This document shows, one piece after another, positions 22,905-29,757 of a stretch of 42,717 nt of DNA. Source of the stretch: Micromonospora endophytica (GTDB lineage: Bacteria; Actinomycetota; Actinomycetes; Mycobacteriales; Micromonosporaceae); the NCBI RefSeq assembly GCF_003236305.1, contig NZ_POTX01000024.1, positions 1 to 42,717 of the forward strand, in the 5' to 3' direction. The notes beneath the pieces were generated by a model, which saw nothing but the letters and a program-made list of their open reading frames with translations, was not told where the DNA came from and ran no database searches. A program made the translations under genes and the position numbers. The first letter of the stretch is position 1; every line of letters begins with the position of its first letter.

Positions 22905-23231
22905 ATGGAGAACCGGATCAACGAGCTGCTCAAGGAGTTCGGTGTCGAGGCTGAGGGCGCCGAGCGGTGCGGCATGATCCTCCAGCTGACCGTGCGGCTG
23001 GTCGAGGCCGAGCGGGAGCTGGAGCGGCAGGCCGCCGGGCTGACCGAGGCGACCGCGAGCGCCGTGGCGGTCGCGACGGCGGGTGACCTGCGGACGTCGG
23101 TGCGCGGCGACCTGCTGGCCGCCGTGACCGACAAGGCGGCGGTGGTGGACGCGGCGCTGATGAAGGTGGCCGAGCGGCGGACGGCCCTCGCGCTCGTCGC
23201 GCAGGCCGTGAAGGCCCACCGGGCGAGCTGA
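22905..23231 (+). CDS. small coiled-coil phage protein
   Basis: The 108-residue protein is helical and charged (NRINELLKEFGVEAEGAERCG; LVEAERELERQAAGL; AAVTDKAAVVDAALMKVAERR), most likely a coiled-coil dimer. It has one Cys and no known motif. It starts at ATG 22905, preceded by AGGAGG, under the promoter module at 22797-22873, and ends just before a strong terminator. It therefore seems to be an independently expressed cargo or regulatory gene. Function is unknown. Confidence 0.6.
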   Translation: MENRINELLKEFGVEAEGAERCGMILQLTVRLVEAERELERQAAGLTEATASAVAVATAGDLRTSVRGDLLAAVTDKAAVVDAALMKVAERRTALALVAQAVKAHRAS

Positions 23232-23241
23232 GTAAACCGGC

Positions 23242-23273
23242 GCGCGCCGGCCGGGGCTTCCCGGCCGGCGCGC
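23242..23273. terminator. strong terminator hairpin
   Basis: A perfect 14-bp stem of G and C (23242-23255 with 23260-23273) with a 4-nt loop is followed by TCTTGCT. This is the strongest terminator-like hairpin in the window and isolates the gene at 22905 from the next. Confidence 0.85.
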
Positions 23274-23347
23274 TCTTGCTAGCTGCCGACGTCGGGCACG
23301 TGCGGCACCTGCTGCTGACCGAGCGAGAGAGACGAGAGGGAAACGAG

Positions 23348-23641
23348 ATGGCCGCGACCATGCGAGCTGAGCTGTTCGAGCAGATTCCGACCGCCGACCA
23401 GTGGAAGCCGGTCGCGCTGTCCGAGGTGGAGGACGGCGACGTCGTGTCGTTCGACCTGGCGGCCCTGGGCGAACGCCGCCGCGACAGCGTGCCGCGCGTC
23501 GACTGGACCGAGGTGTACGCCGACGCGCACGCCGTGGCGGTGGTCCAGGACCTGGGCGGCAACGTTCGGCTGAACTTCTACGACCTGTCGCACCCCACGG
23601 TGGTGGGCGTGCCCGAGATGCAGGTGCTGCGGCTGCGCTGA
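23348..23641 (+). CDS. small phage protein of unknown function
   Basis: The 97-residue protein (FEQIPTADQWKPVALSEVEDGDVVSFDLAAL; VAVVQDLGGNVRLNFYDLSH; PEMQVLRLR) is beta-rich and acidic, perhaps an SH3- or OB-like fold. The start at ATG 23348 is chosen because a purine-rich region (GAGAGGGAAACGAG) lies upstream; ATG 23360 is possible. It is bounded by strong hairpins on both sides and so looks like a stand-alone unit. Confidence 0.55.
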   Translation: MAATMRAELFEQIPTADQWKPVALSEVEDGDVVSFDLAALGERRRDSVPRVDWTEVYADAHAVAVVQDLGGNVRLNFYDLSHPTVVGVPEMQVLRLR

Positions 23642-23650
23642 GCCGCACCG

Positions 23651-23713
23651 AGCGCCCCCGCAGCCGCCCTGGCTGCGGGGGCGCTGCCGTTCCCGCCGGC
23701 GGAAGAGCCGGCG
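23651..23713. terminator. double hairpin terminator
   Basis: A perfect 15-bp stem (23651-23665 with 23671-23685, 5-nt loop) is followed by a second 7-bp stem (23694-23700 with 23707-23713). It separates the 97-residue protein gene from the methylase-like gene. Confidence 0.8.
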
Positions 23714-23732
23714 GCGTTCACGTGGAGGAGAG

Positions 23733-24746
23733 ATGACGTCAACAACGGTGGCGTGGCGCGCGAACGCCGTGCCGTCAGACCCGCGAGAGCACGCGCGGGG
23801 TATCGCGGAGGCGGTCGACCAGGCATGGCACAGCCGGTATGGCGGCTCCCGTGTCGAGGTGCCGATGTCGGTGGTGGCTGTTCTGGCGATCCTGGCGCGA
23901 GAGGCGCCGGACCCCGACCATCTCGCCCGAGTGGGCGAGATGGCGGAGCGCCTGGACCACGAGGGCTTCTGGCTGCTGATGCAGCGGTTGTGGTGTGAGT
24001 TCGCGGCGCTGAGGCCCGACCTGAACCCGCGGACCATGCACCTGTGGAAGTGGACCGAGGATGAGCCGGATGAGACGACGAAGCGCGCCGTGCACGCCGT
24101 TGGCCAGGCGGCGCTGCGGCGCGGAGTGCTCGGCCGGTTCGGGCCGGACGGGTGGGGTGACTACGACCTGCTGGGGACGCTACTCCAGCAGATGAAGAGC
24201 CACGGCGGGCGGAAGGGCATCGGCCAGTTCCTGACGCCGGTCGACGTGACAGAGTTGATCGGCCAGATGGCGGGGCCGGAGGAGGGCCAGCGGGTCCTGG
24301 AGCCGTGCGCCGGCACGGGCACGATGTTCCTCGGCGCGGCCCGGGCCATGCGGGAGAAGGGCTTCGACCCGGCGACGTGCGAGTGGTGGGCGAACGACCT
24401 GGATCCCCTCGCGGCGGCGCTGTGCGCGGTGAACATGCACCTGTGGGGGTTGGGCTGGCGGGTGGTCGTCGGCTGCGGTGACGGGCTGCTGGAAGCGTGG
24501 ATGCACGAGGCCCTGCGGACCCGGCAGATCGCCATCGATGAGATGCGGCGGGCCTGGCAGCTGGCCCAGCAGATCCGTGCGGTGCGGGATTTGCTGGAGC
24601 TGCCGACGCCGGAAAGTGCGCTGGATCGGCACATGCGGAAGGCGGTGCCGAAGTCGGCACCTCGGCAGCCCTCGCCCCCGCCGTCGCCGCCGGCCTCGTC
24701 CACGTTCGACGCTGAGGCGGCGTACCGGCAGGGGCGCCTGTTCTGA
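23733..24746 (+). CDS. N6-adenine methyltransferase-like protein lacking the NPPY/F motif
   Basis: The 337-residue protein has the SAM-binding region of type I HsdM-like methylases: GQFLTPVDVTELIGQM (165-179), then LEPCAGTGTMFLGA (189-202, motif I) and ANDLDPLAAALCAVNMHLWG (220-239). After motif I-III, where the catalytic (N/D)PP(Y/F) motif should follow, the chain reads GCGDGLLEAWMHEALRTRQ and becomes helical; no NPPY/F is present. It may bind SAM or DNA without methylating. The Pro-rich segment (SPPPSPPAS) before the end suggests a flexible tail. ATG 23733 follows TTCACGTGGAGG, the repeated start signal of this block. A normal HsdM would be longer (about 500). Confidence 0.7.
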   Translation: MTSTTVAWRANAVPSDPREHARGIAEAVDQAWHSRYGGSRVEVPMSVVAVLAILAREAPDPDHLARVGEMAERLDHEGFWLLMQRLWCEFAALRPDLNPRTMHLWKWTEDEPDETTKRAVHAVGQAALRRGVLGRFGPDGWGDYDLLGTLLQQMKSHGGRKGIGQFLTPVDVTELIGQMAGPEEGQRVLEPCAGTGTMFLGAARAMREKGFDPATCEWWANDLDPLAAALCAVNMHLWGLGWRVVVGCGDGLLEAWMHEALRTRQIAIDEMRRAWQLAQQIRAVRDLLELPTPESALDRHMRKAVPKSAPRQPSPPPSPPASSTFDAEAAYRQGRLF

Positions 24747-24755
24747 CCTGCGCTT

Positions 24756-24832
24756 GTGTGACCCGCTACACAGCCTCGTGTGTACATATTCTATGTGCGC
24801 GTGAGGTTCGATCGCATACAATGTATATGTAC
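24756..24832 (+). promoter_or_regulatory. duplicated prophage promoter/operator module, copy 2
   Basis: Three parts mirror copy 1: GTGTGACCCGCTACACA (24756-24772), GTACATATTCTATGTGC (24782-24798) and GCATACAATGTATATGTAC (24814-24832), the last with TACAAT (24817-24822). Between the two copies only scattered bases differ inside the dyads, while flanks are unrelated. It precedes the gene at 24862. Confidence 0.65.
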
Positions 24833-24861
24833 GCAATGCAGTCCCCAACGTGGAGGTCGAG

Positions 24862-25056
24862 ATGAGCGACGCAAGGCCCGCCGAGGCGTTCGAGGTGCAC
24901 GTCGAGGTGCGCGCGGTCGACGGCATGGCCACCGCCAGCCAGATCCTCGCAGTCCTGGAGCAGGCCGGCTTCGAGCTGCACCGCGACAGGGCCGGCGTGT
25001 GGCGGAAGAAGGAGCACGGCCCGGCCGAGTTCGAGGGCGTGGCCAGGGCGGCGTAG
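24862..25056 (+). CDS. small phage protein, beta-alpha-beta fold
   Basis: The 64-residue protein (FEVHVEVRAVDGMATASQILAVLEQAGFELHRDRAGVWRKKE) alternates strand, helix and strand, and resembles the C-terminal half of the next gene's product. The start at ATG 24862 follows CGTGGAGGT. It is the first gene under promoter module copy 2. Function unknown. Confidence 0.55.
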   Translation: MSDARPAEAFEVHVEVRAVDGMATASQILAVLEQAGFELHRDRAGVWRKKEHGPAEFEGVARAA

Positions 25057-25079
25057 CGGCCGTCTGGTGGCTGCGTAGG

Positions 25080-25164
25080 CGGGGCCGGGCGGTGCCTGGC
25101 CCCGGTGTGGAGCCCTTAGCCGGGCTTCGACCTGTACGGCCGCCAACTACAAAGGTGGCCGTAC
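25080..25164 (+). repeat. two-hairpin intergenic repeat, copy 1
   Basis: The 145-bp gap 25057-25201 holds a hairpin at 25080-25104 (7-bp stem) and one at 25134-25164 (11-bp stem, loop of 9). Copy 2 at 25586-25673 has the same layout and shared flanking words, with the second stem changed in sequence but still paired. Both copies precede AGTTCACGTGGAGGT and a start codon. Confidence 0.6.
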
Positions 25165-25201
25165 GAGTGAGGAGAACTGCCCAGTTCACGTGGAGGTCAA
25201 C

Positions 25202-25573
25202 ATGGGCAAGCACAGCATCAAGCGCGGCCTGCGGGTCGCGGAGTGCGGGCCGAACGGTGCCTGCTACGACGGCGAGGACCGGTGCGTGCACTGCCGCGAG
25301 CACATTGCGGACCCGCACGCCCCGCGCTGCGTGCACGCTGGCGAGCCGGCCGACGAGTGCGACGCGCGACCGATGGTGGTGTCGCAGGCGGTGATCGAGC
25401 TGCGCAGCGAGGACAACGGCGTGGAGGAAATGCGCCGGGCGGTCGAGGTGCTGCTGCGCGAGGGCTTCGACGTGCGTGGCCCAGCCGTGGCGGTGCACCG
25501 GAAGTCGGACGCGGACCCGGCGCAGGGGTGGGGTGAGTGGATCGGTGTGGTGACGGTCCCGCAGCGCGCCTAG
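25202..25573 (+). CDS. phage protein with Cys/His-rich N-terminus and beta-alpha-beta domain
   Basis: The 123-residue protein has seven Cys and several His in residues 14-55 (CGPNGACYDGEDRCVHCREH, then CVHAG), likely a zinc-binding module. Residues about 60-115 (VVSQAVIELRSEDNGVEEMRRAVEVLLREGFDV) repeat the fold of the preceding 64-residue protein. ATG 25202 follows CACGTGGAGGTCAAC. This looks like a fusion of a zinc module with a duplicated small domain. Function unknown. Confidence 0.6.
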   Translation: MGKHSIKRGLRVAECGPNGACYDGEDRCVHCREHIADPHAPRCVHAGEPADECDARPMVVSQAVIELRSEDNGVEEMRRAVEVLLREGFDVRGPAVAVHRKSDADPAQGWGEWIGVVTVPQRA

Positions 25574-25585
25574 TGGCTGCGTAGA

Positions 25586-25673
25586 CGGGGTCGGGCTGGT
25601 CGCCCGGCCCCGGTGCGGAGTCCCTAGCCGGGCTCTAGCTGTCCGGCCGCTATTGACGATTGCGGCCGGACAG
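25586..25673 (+). repeat. two-hairpin intergenic repeat, copy 2
   Basis: Bases 25574-25720 hold a hairpin at 25586-25612 (11-bp stem with one G·U) and one at 25639-25673 (perfect 12-bp stem, 11-nt loop). The surrounding words TGGCTGCGTAG and TAGCCGGGCT match copy 1. The stems differ in sequence yet keep pairing, which suggests structure is under selection or that each is a terminator. Confidence 0.6.
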
Positions 25674-25720
25674 CGGCAAGGTATCTGTCCGAGCAAGACC
25701 CAGTTCACGTGGAGGTTGAC

Positions 25721-26251
25721 GTGGGTCTACGCGCGCTGGTCGGCACCGAAGGTGCCGACGGCTTCTACCAGGCGCGGCATGTCCAGCACGACGCGTGCCC
25801 GACGATGATCGTGCCCGCCCTGTCCGTGCTGGTGCACGACCTGATGGCGCACGACGTGCAGGCGGCCGTCGACGAGCTGATGCGCACCGACTGGTCGCGG
25901 CTCTACACCCTGCCGGGAACCGGCGACGCCGGGCCTCTGGTCGGTGTGCCGAGCCCCAACGACGAAGAGCCGCTGCGCGGCCACATCGCGACCGAAAACG
26001 CGTACGACCGGGAGTGGGCGTACCTGTTCGGCGGTCACCGGCTGCACGTCTACCTCGGGGTGCTCCCCGAGCGCGGGCCGAAGCGGTGGCGGTCGTGGGC
26101 GTGCTGGTCGGTGCACGAGCTGCCGACGCTGCCCCTCGACGAGGTGCTGTCGGTCCAGAAGGCCGGCTACTCGGCGCAGTGGAGAGCGGCCGACTTCCGG
26201 ATGTACATGGACGCCGTGCGGGAACGCATGAAGGAGGTGACCGCGCAGTGA
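25721..26251 (+). CDS. phage accessory protein, paralog of the next gene (member 1)
   Basis: The 176-residue protein (GADGFYQARHVQHDACPTMIVPALSVLVHDLM; VDELMRTDWSRLYTL; REWAYLFGGHRLHVYLGVLPER) has the same layout as its downstream neighbour: an N-terminal short region, a helix pair, DWS, then WAYL...LHVY. It is mixed alpha/beta with no recognised motif. The GTG at 25721 follows CGTGGAGGTTGAC. Its end overlaps the next start (GTGA at 26248). Confidence 0.6.
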   Translation: MGLRALVGTEGADGFYQARHVQHDACPTMIVPALSVLVHDLMAHDVQAAVDELMRTDWSRLYTLPGTGDAGPLVGVPSPNDEEPLRGHIATENAYDREWAYLFGGHRLHVYLGVLPERGPKRWRSWACWSVHELPTLPLDEVLSVQKAGYSAQWRAADFRMYMDAVRERMKEVTAQ

Positions 26252-26754
26252 ACGCGCTGGTCGGGAAGTTCGAGCCCGGAGCCCGACGGTTCCAGGCCCG
26301 GCGGGTCGCCCTGGAGGGCCAGCCCAGCGGAACCCTCGCCCAGATGCGGGTGATCTGGGCAGCGAAGTTCCGGCGGGACACGGCCGCGATGGTCGAGGCG
26401 CTGTTGGGCCGCGACTGGTCGGTGCTGGCGTACAAGCCGTGGCCGGAGCAGGCCGTCGCCGAGCGTCGCCCCGAGTGGGCGTACGTGCGCGGCCTGGGGC
26501 TCGCGGCGAACACGAGCGAGCCCGGCCCGGCCTTGGCGGGGGACCTGGGCGGCGGCACGCCCACCGACGACGGGTGGGCCTACCTGTGGGAGCACGAGAT
26601 GGGGGCACTGCACGTCTACGCGGCCCGGGGCGGCCGGTGGCACCACCTGGCGACGCTGCCGGCCGACGTGTGGGCCGGGATGACGGAGCAGTTGGTGGTC
26701 GACGTGGAGGCCCGCTGGTGCTGGCTGGACCAAGGAGAGGACAAGGCAGCATGA
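26248..26754 (+). CDS. phage accessory protein, paralog of the previous gene (member 2)
   Basis: The 168-residue protein shares its core with the gene before: FQARRVALEGQPSGTLAQMRVIWAAKF, then ALLGRDWSVL, then GWAYLWEHEMGALHVYAARGG. The pair is a tandem duplication. The GTG start overlaps the upstream stop by 4 bp, and its own stop overlaps the next ATG by 4 bp. Function unknown. Confidence 0.62.
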   Translation: MNALVGKFEPGARRFQARRVALEGQPSGTLAQMRVIWAAKFRRDTAAMVEALLGRDWSVLAYKPWPEQAVAERRPEWAYVRGLGLAANTSEPGPALAGDLGGGTPTDDGWAYLWEHEMGALHVYAARGGRWHHLATLPADVWAGMTEQLVVDVEARWCWLDQGEDKAA

Positions 26755-27149
26755 GCGAGTCGAACGAGAAGCCGATGCCGAGGCCGAGGCCGAGGCAGGG
26801 CCAGCCGATCCGGACCGAGGAGTTGGTCCGCCGCGACCAGGTGCTGCTGTTCGGGAGGCTGGTTGAGATCGCCGACGTGCAGTCCGTGGGGGACTTCCCG
26901 ACGACGGTCAACCTGGTGATCATGCCGGTTGGCGGCGGGCAGCCGAGGGAAACCCTCGTGCCGCGCGGGATGCTGCTGATGGGCCTGCGTGTGGAGCGGA
27001 CTCTCCAGCTGCGCTGCGCCGGGTGCCCCTCGACGACGCCGGTGCGCGTCGACGTGGCGGCGGGTGTGGACGTGCAGCCGCTGTGCGTGGGCTGCCGGGC
27101 GCGGTCGAACAAGCCGCTCGGCCCGTGGTTGACCCCGGTGAGGCACTGA
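26751..27149 (+). CDS. phage protein with Arg/Pro N-terminus and a CxxC zinc motif
   Basis: The 132-residue protein starts with a basic Pro/Arg stretch (MPRPRPRQGQP), then a beta-rich part and C..C....C..C near the end (CAGCPSTTPVRVDV...LCVGCRARS). Four cysteines in this spacing suggest a small zinc ribbon. A basic start and zinc ribbon suggest nucleic-acid binding, but this is unproven. ATGA overlap with the previous gene. Confidence 0.6.
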   Translation: MSESNEKPMPRPRPRQGQPIRTEELVRRDQVLLFGRLVEIADVQSVGDFPTTVNLVIMPVGGGQPRETLVPRGMLLMGLRVERTLQLRCAGCPSTTPVRVDVAAGVDVQPLCVGCRARSNKPLGPWLTPVRH

Positions 27150-27436
27150 TGAACAACGTGCTCAGGGCCTTGATGGCGGATAACGAGGAAGAGCGGAACC
27201 GGCACCTGGACCGGGAGACGCTGCTGTACGCGGTGCAGCGGCGGATCACGTGCGAGCGGACGGGCCGGGCACTCGACGTCGACTCGGCGGTGATGGTGAC
27301 CGCGATCAAGGACGGGCGGCGTACCGCCACGGTGTTGACGGGCGAAGCGTGGGACGAGGTGGCCGAGCACGTGCGGGCGAAACTCGCGGAGATCGGCGCG
27401 ACGGTGAAGGTGATCGACGGCCGTCAGCTGACCTGA
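27149..27436 (+). CDS. small phage protein, end of the accessory operon
   Basis: The 95-residue protein has a helix-rich start (VLRALMADNEEERNRHLDRETLLYAVQRRI), a CERTGRALDVDSAV segment and a C-terminal helix-strand (EVAEHVRAKLAEIGATVKVIDGR). The start overlaps the upstream stop by one base. It is the last of five genes in a chain from 25721. No family is recognised. A palindrome and a hairpin follow. Confidence 0.6.
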   Translation: MNNVLRALMADNEEERNRHLDRETLLYAVQRRITCERTGRALDVDSAVMVTAIKDGRRTATVLTGEAWDEVAEHVRAKLAEIGATVKVIDGRQLT

Positions 27437-27444
27437 TGGGACGG

Positions 27445-27501
27445 CTGGCACTGTGCCAGTCGGTCTAGGATCGGGGCCGCACCCAGCCAGGGTGTGGCCC
27501 C
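27445..27501. terminator. palindrome and terminator hairpin after the accessory operon
   Basis: A 7-bp palindrome (27445-27451/27453-27459) is followed by TAGGAT (27466-27471) and a 12-pair hairpin (27473-27484 with 27490-27501, one G·U, 5-nt loop). The hairpin probably ends transcription. The palindrome with TAGGAT might instead be an operator and -10 box for the gene at 27520. Confidence 0.6.
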
Positions 27502-27519
27502 GTTCACTGTGGAGCGACC

Positions 27520-27903
27520 ATGATGGAGCCGTTGGCGCGGTTCGAGAGCCACGTAGCCGGACGGAACGCGCGGGTCGTGGTATGGCCCGACCGGATCGAG
27601 TGGAGCCAGCCCGGCCGCACGAAGGTGGCGAACGTACTGCTGGTGATCCTCGCGGTCTACACGGTCGGGATCACGCTGCTGTTCCGAGCGTGCCGGCCCC
27701 GGTTCAAGGAGCAGGGCCGGCAGATGCTCGCCATGCGGGCGGTGCAGTCGGTGGCCGCGCAGCGCGACGGACTGCACACTGCGGTCGCGGTGGTGGCCGG
27801 CGCGACGACGATCTCGTTCCGGGTGCCGCACGGGCAGGCAGAGCAGATCGAGGCCCTGGTGCGGGACCTGGTGCTCGGCACTCACCCGGCGGCACCCCGG
27901 TAG
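27520..27903 (+). CDS. small membrane-anchored phage protein with PH-like parts
   Basis: The 127-residue protein has one clear hydrophobic segment (VANVLLVILAVYTVGITLLF, about residues 36-55) between beta-rich parts (ARVVVWPDRIEWSQPG before, AATTISFRVPHGQAEQIEALV-like after). This split looks like a bacterial PH-like domain with a membrane hairpin, found in small proteins near phage genes. It may sit in the inner membrane and affect host or superinfecting phage, but this is only a guess. ATG 27520 follows GTGGAGCGACC. A strong hairpin follows. Confidence 0.6.
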   Translation: MMEPLARFESHVAGRNARVVVWPDRIEWSQPGRTKVANVLLVILAVYTVGITLLFRACRPRFKEQGRQMLAMRAVQSVAAQRDGLHTAVAVVAGATTISFRVPHGQAEQIEALVRDLVLGTHPAAPR

Positions 27904-27924
27904 TGCGGCTGACAGCTCGTTGAC

Positions 27925-27959
27925 GAGGGCGCTGTGTCCCACCCAGGGCCGGCGCCCTC
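27925..27959. terminator. terminator hairpin before the tail genes
   Basis: A perfect 8-bp stem (27925-27932 with 27952-27959) with a 19-nt loop lies between the PH-like gene and the leader of the tail gene at 28032. Confidence 0.6.
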
Positions 27960-27964
27960 TCGGC

Positions 27965-28024
27965 TACGCTGGCGGGGTATACGCCGCTGGCTGCGGGCCG
28001 GGCATGGGACTCTCCTGCTGAGGA
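27965..28024 (+). promoter_or_regulatory. promoter-like -10 and conserved leader of the tail-protein gene
   Basis: TACGCT at 27965-27970 is a possible -10. GCTGGCTGCGGGCCGG at 27986-28001 is identical to 19673-19688 in the capsid leader. A small hairpin (28002-28018) and CTGAGGA (28018-28024) follow, then ATG 28032. The two most abundant virion proteins thus share a leader. Confidence 0.5.
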
Positions 28025-28031
28025 TGTGCCG

Positions 28032-28967
28032 ATGTCCGCGGTGTGCGACACCCCCGTGAAGGGAAAGATGCTCCGGGCCACCAAGCTCGGGGTGTGCGGC
28101 GACCCGATCCTGGGCGCCGGAGGCTGGCCGGTCCACGTCACGTCGAAGGGCTTCATCTCGGTCGAGTACGCCGCCGAGGTCGACGACGGCGAGGAGATCG
28201 ACCAGAAAGACGCCAACGGCGACCGGCTGGTGTACGAGCCGGCTCGGCGGCGGATCAAGCTGTACAACGTGACCGTCACGTGCGGTCGGGTCGACCCGGA
28301 GCTGTACACGCTGTTCACGGGGCAGCCGGTGCTGCTCGACGAGGACGGCACCGCCACCGGCCTGCGGATCACCAGCCGGTTGAACCTCGACTCGGCGGTG
28401 GCGTTGGAGGTGTGGTCGGGTACCCAGCTCAAGCGGTGCGGCACGATGGCCCGGCCACGGTTCGGGTACTTCCTGCTGCCGCAGATCATCGACGGGATGA
28501 TCGGGGACTTCACGATTGAGAACGGGGCGGCGAACTTCACGCTGACCGGCAAGGCGATCGAGAACCCGGAGTGGGGTGTCGGCCCGTACGACGTGTACCT
28601 GCGGACGACGGGTGTCGCGCCGCTGACCGACCCGATGGGCGACGACGACCTGCTGCACCTCGACTGGACGCTGCTGCCGCCGCCGGCACCGACGTGCGGG
28701 CTGACGCCGCGGCCACCGGACGGCACCGTGGCCGCCGACGACAGCGACGAGACGAACATGACCGCCGAGTTCACCGCGACGTGGGTGCCGGGCCCACCCG
28801 GCGCCGAGTACACGGTGGATTGGGGTGACGGCACCTCGGCGGCGGGGCCAGCTGAGGCGGCGTCGGTGAGCCATCAGTACGCGAGCCCGGGAACGTACCT
28901 GGTGACGGTGACGCATACGGCGTCGGGAGCGCAGCGGTTCCTGTCGTTCGTCGCTCCGGCCACCTGA
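28032..28967 (+). CDS. probable major tail protein with C-terminal PKD/Ig-like domain
   Basis: The 311-residue protein has a long beta-rich first part (MLRATKLGVCGDPILGAGGW; IKLYNVTVTCGRVDPELYTLFTG; NFTLTGKAIENPEWGVGPYDVYL) as in actinophage major tail (tube) proteins. Its last 85 residues look like a PKD/Ig-like domain (VPGPPGAEYTVDWGDGTS...VSHQYASPGTYLVTVTHTA), often displayed on the tail surface for weak host binding. ATG 28032 follows GAGG with 8-nt spacing; GTG 28026 is a weaker option. It lies before the adaptor genes, which is unusual order. Assignment to tail tube is an inference from fold and PKD tail. Confidence 0.65.
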   Translation: MSAVCDTPVKGKMLRATKLGVCGDPILGAGGWPVHVTSKGFISVEYAAEVDDGEEIDQKDANGDRLVYEPARRRIKLYNVTVTCGRVDPELYTLFTGQPVLLDEDGTATGLRITSRLNLDSAVALEVWSGTQLKRCGTMARPRFGYFLLPQIIDGMIGDFTIENGAANFTLTGKAIENPEWGVGPYDVYLRTTGVAPLTDPMGDDDLLHLDWTLLPPPAPTCGLTPRPPDGTVAADDSDETNMTAEFTATWVPGPPGAEYTVDWGDGTSAAGPAEAASVSHQYASPGTYLVTVTHTASGAQRFLSFVAPAT

Positions 28968-28974
28968 GGCTGCG

Positions 28975-29757
28975 GTGACGCAGCCGGCGCGGACCGGCCC
29001 GTGCGAGTGGACGCTGAACACGGCGTACTGCAAGGGCTGGGACACGATCGACGAGGCGGCCCGGACGGCAGCTGCGGACCTCGCCACGGAGGTGCTGTGG
29101 TCGCTGTCCGGCCGCCGGTACGGGCTGTGCCCATCGACGGTGCGGCCGTGCCGGCGCGGTACCTACGACGCGTGGCTGCGGCGGGAGCCGTGGCTGACGA
29201 TGCCGTACGGCAGCCTGGCGGTGACCTGGTGCGGCTGCGTCGGGGCCGGCAGCTGCGAGTGTGTGCCGTCGGCGGCTGAGCTTTCGCTGCCCGGCCCGGT
29301 CAACGACGTCACCCGGGTGGTCGTGGACGGCGAGGTGGTGCCTGCCGAGGCGTACGTGGTGCAGGACCGGCGGTGGCTGGTACGCGTCGACGGTGAGGGT
29401 TGGCCGTGGACGCAGGACTTGAGGCTCGGCCACGACGAGCCCGGCGCGTGGGCGGTCACGTACCGCCGTGGTGTTCCGGTGCCGCCGGGCGGCCGGATCG
29501 CCGCCGGACAGTACGCCTGCGAGGTGGCGAAGGCGTTGACGAACGACAGCACCTGCCGGCTGCCGAGGCGGGTGCAGTCGGTGGTGCGGCAAGGCGTACA
29601 GGCCACGTTCGTAGACCCGTCGCAGCTGTTGAGGGACGGCATGACCGGTCTGCCGGAGGTTGACCAGTGGCTGCGGATCGTGAACCCGCACCGGCTGCCT
29701 CGTGACTCGGTGGTGTGGTCGCCGGACCTGGACAGGGGCAGGAGACGAACGTCGTGA
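28975..29757 (+). CDS. head-to-tail adaptor protein
   Basis: The 260-residue protein has the pattern of actinophage head-tail adaptors (gp6/gp15-like): an N-terminal helix (EAARTAAADLATEVLWSLSGRRYG), then C-rich CGCVGAGSCECVPSA and LPGPVNDVTRVVVDGEVVPAEAYVV, and a C-terminal helix region (ACEVAKALTNDSTCRLPRRVQSVVRQG). Such proteins form the ring below the portal. Start GTG 28975 is 7 bp after the tail-gene stop. Its end overlaps the next start by 4 bp. Confidence 0.75.
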   Translation: MTQPARTGPCEWTLNTAYCKGWDTIDEAARTAAADLATEVLWSLSGRRYGLCPSTVRPCRRGTYDAWLRREPWLTMPYGSLAVTWCGCVGAGSCECVPSAAELSLPGPVNDVTRVVVDGEVVPAEAYVVQDRRWLVRVDGEGWPWTQDLRLGHDEPGAWAVTYRRGVPVPPGGRIAAGQYACEVAKALTNDSTCRLPRRVQSVVRQGVQATFVDPSQLLRDGMTGLPEVDQWLRIVNPHRLPRDSVVWSPDLDRGRRRTS

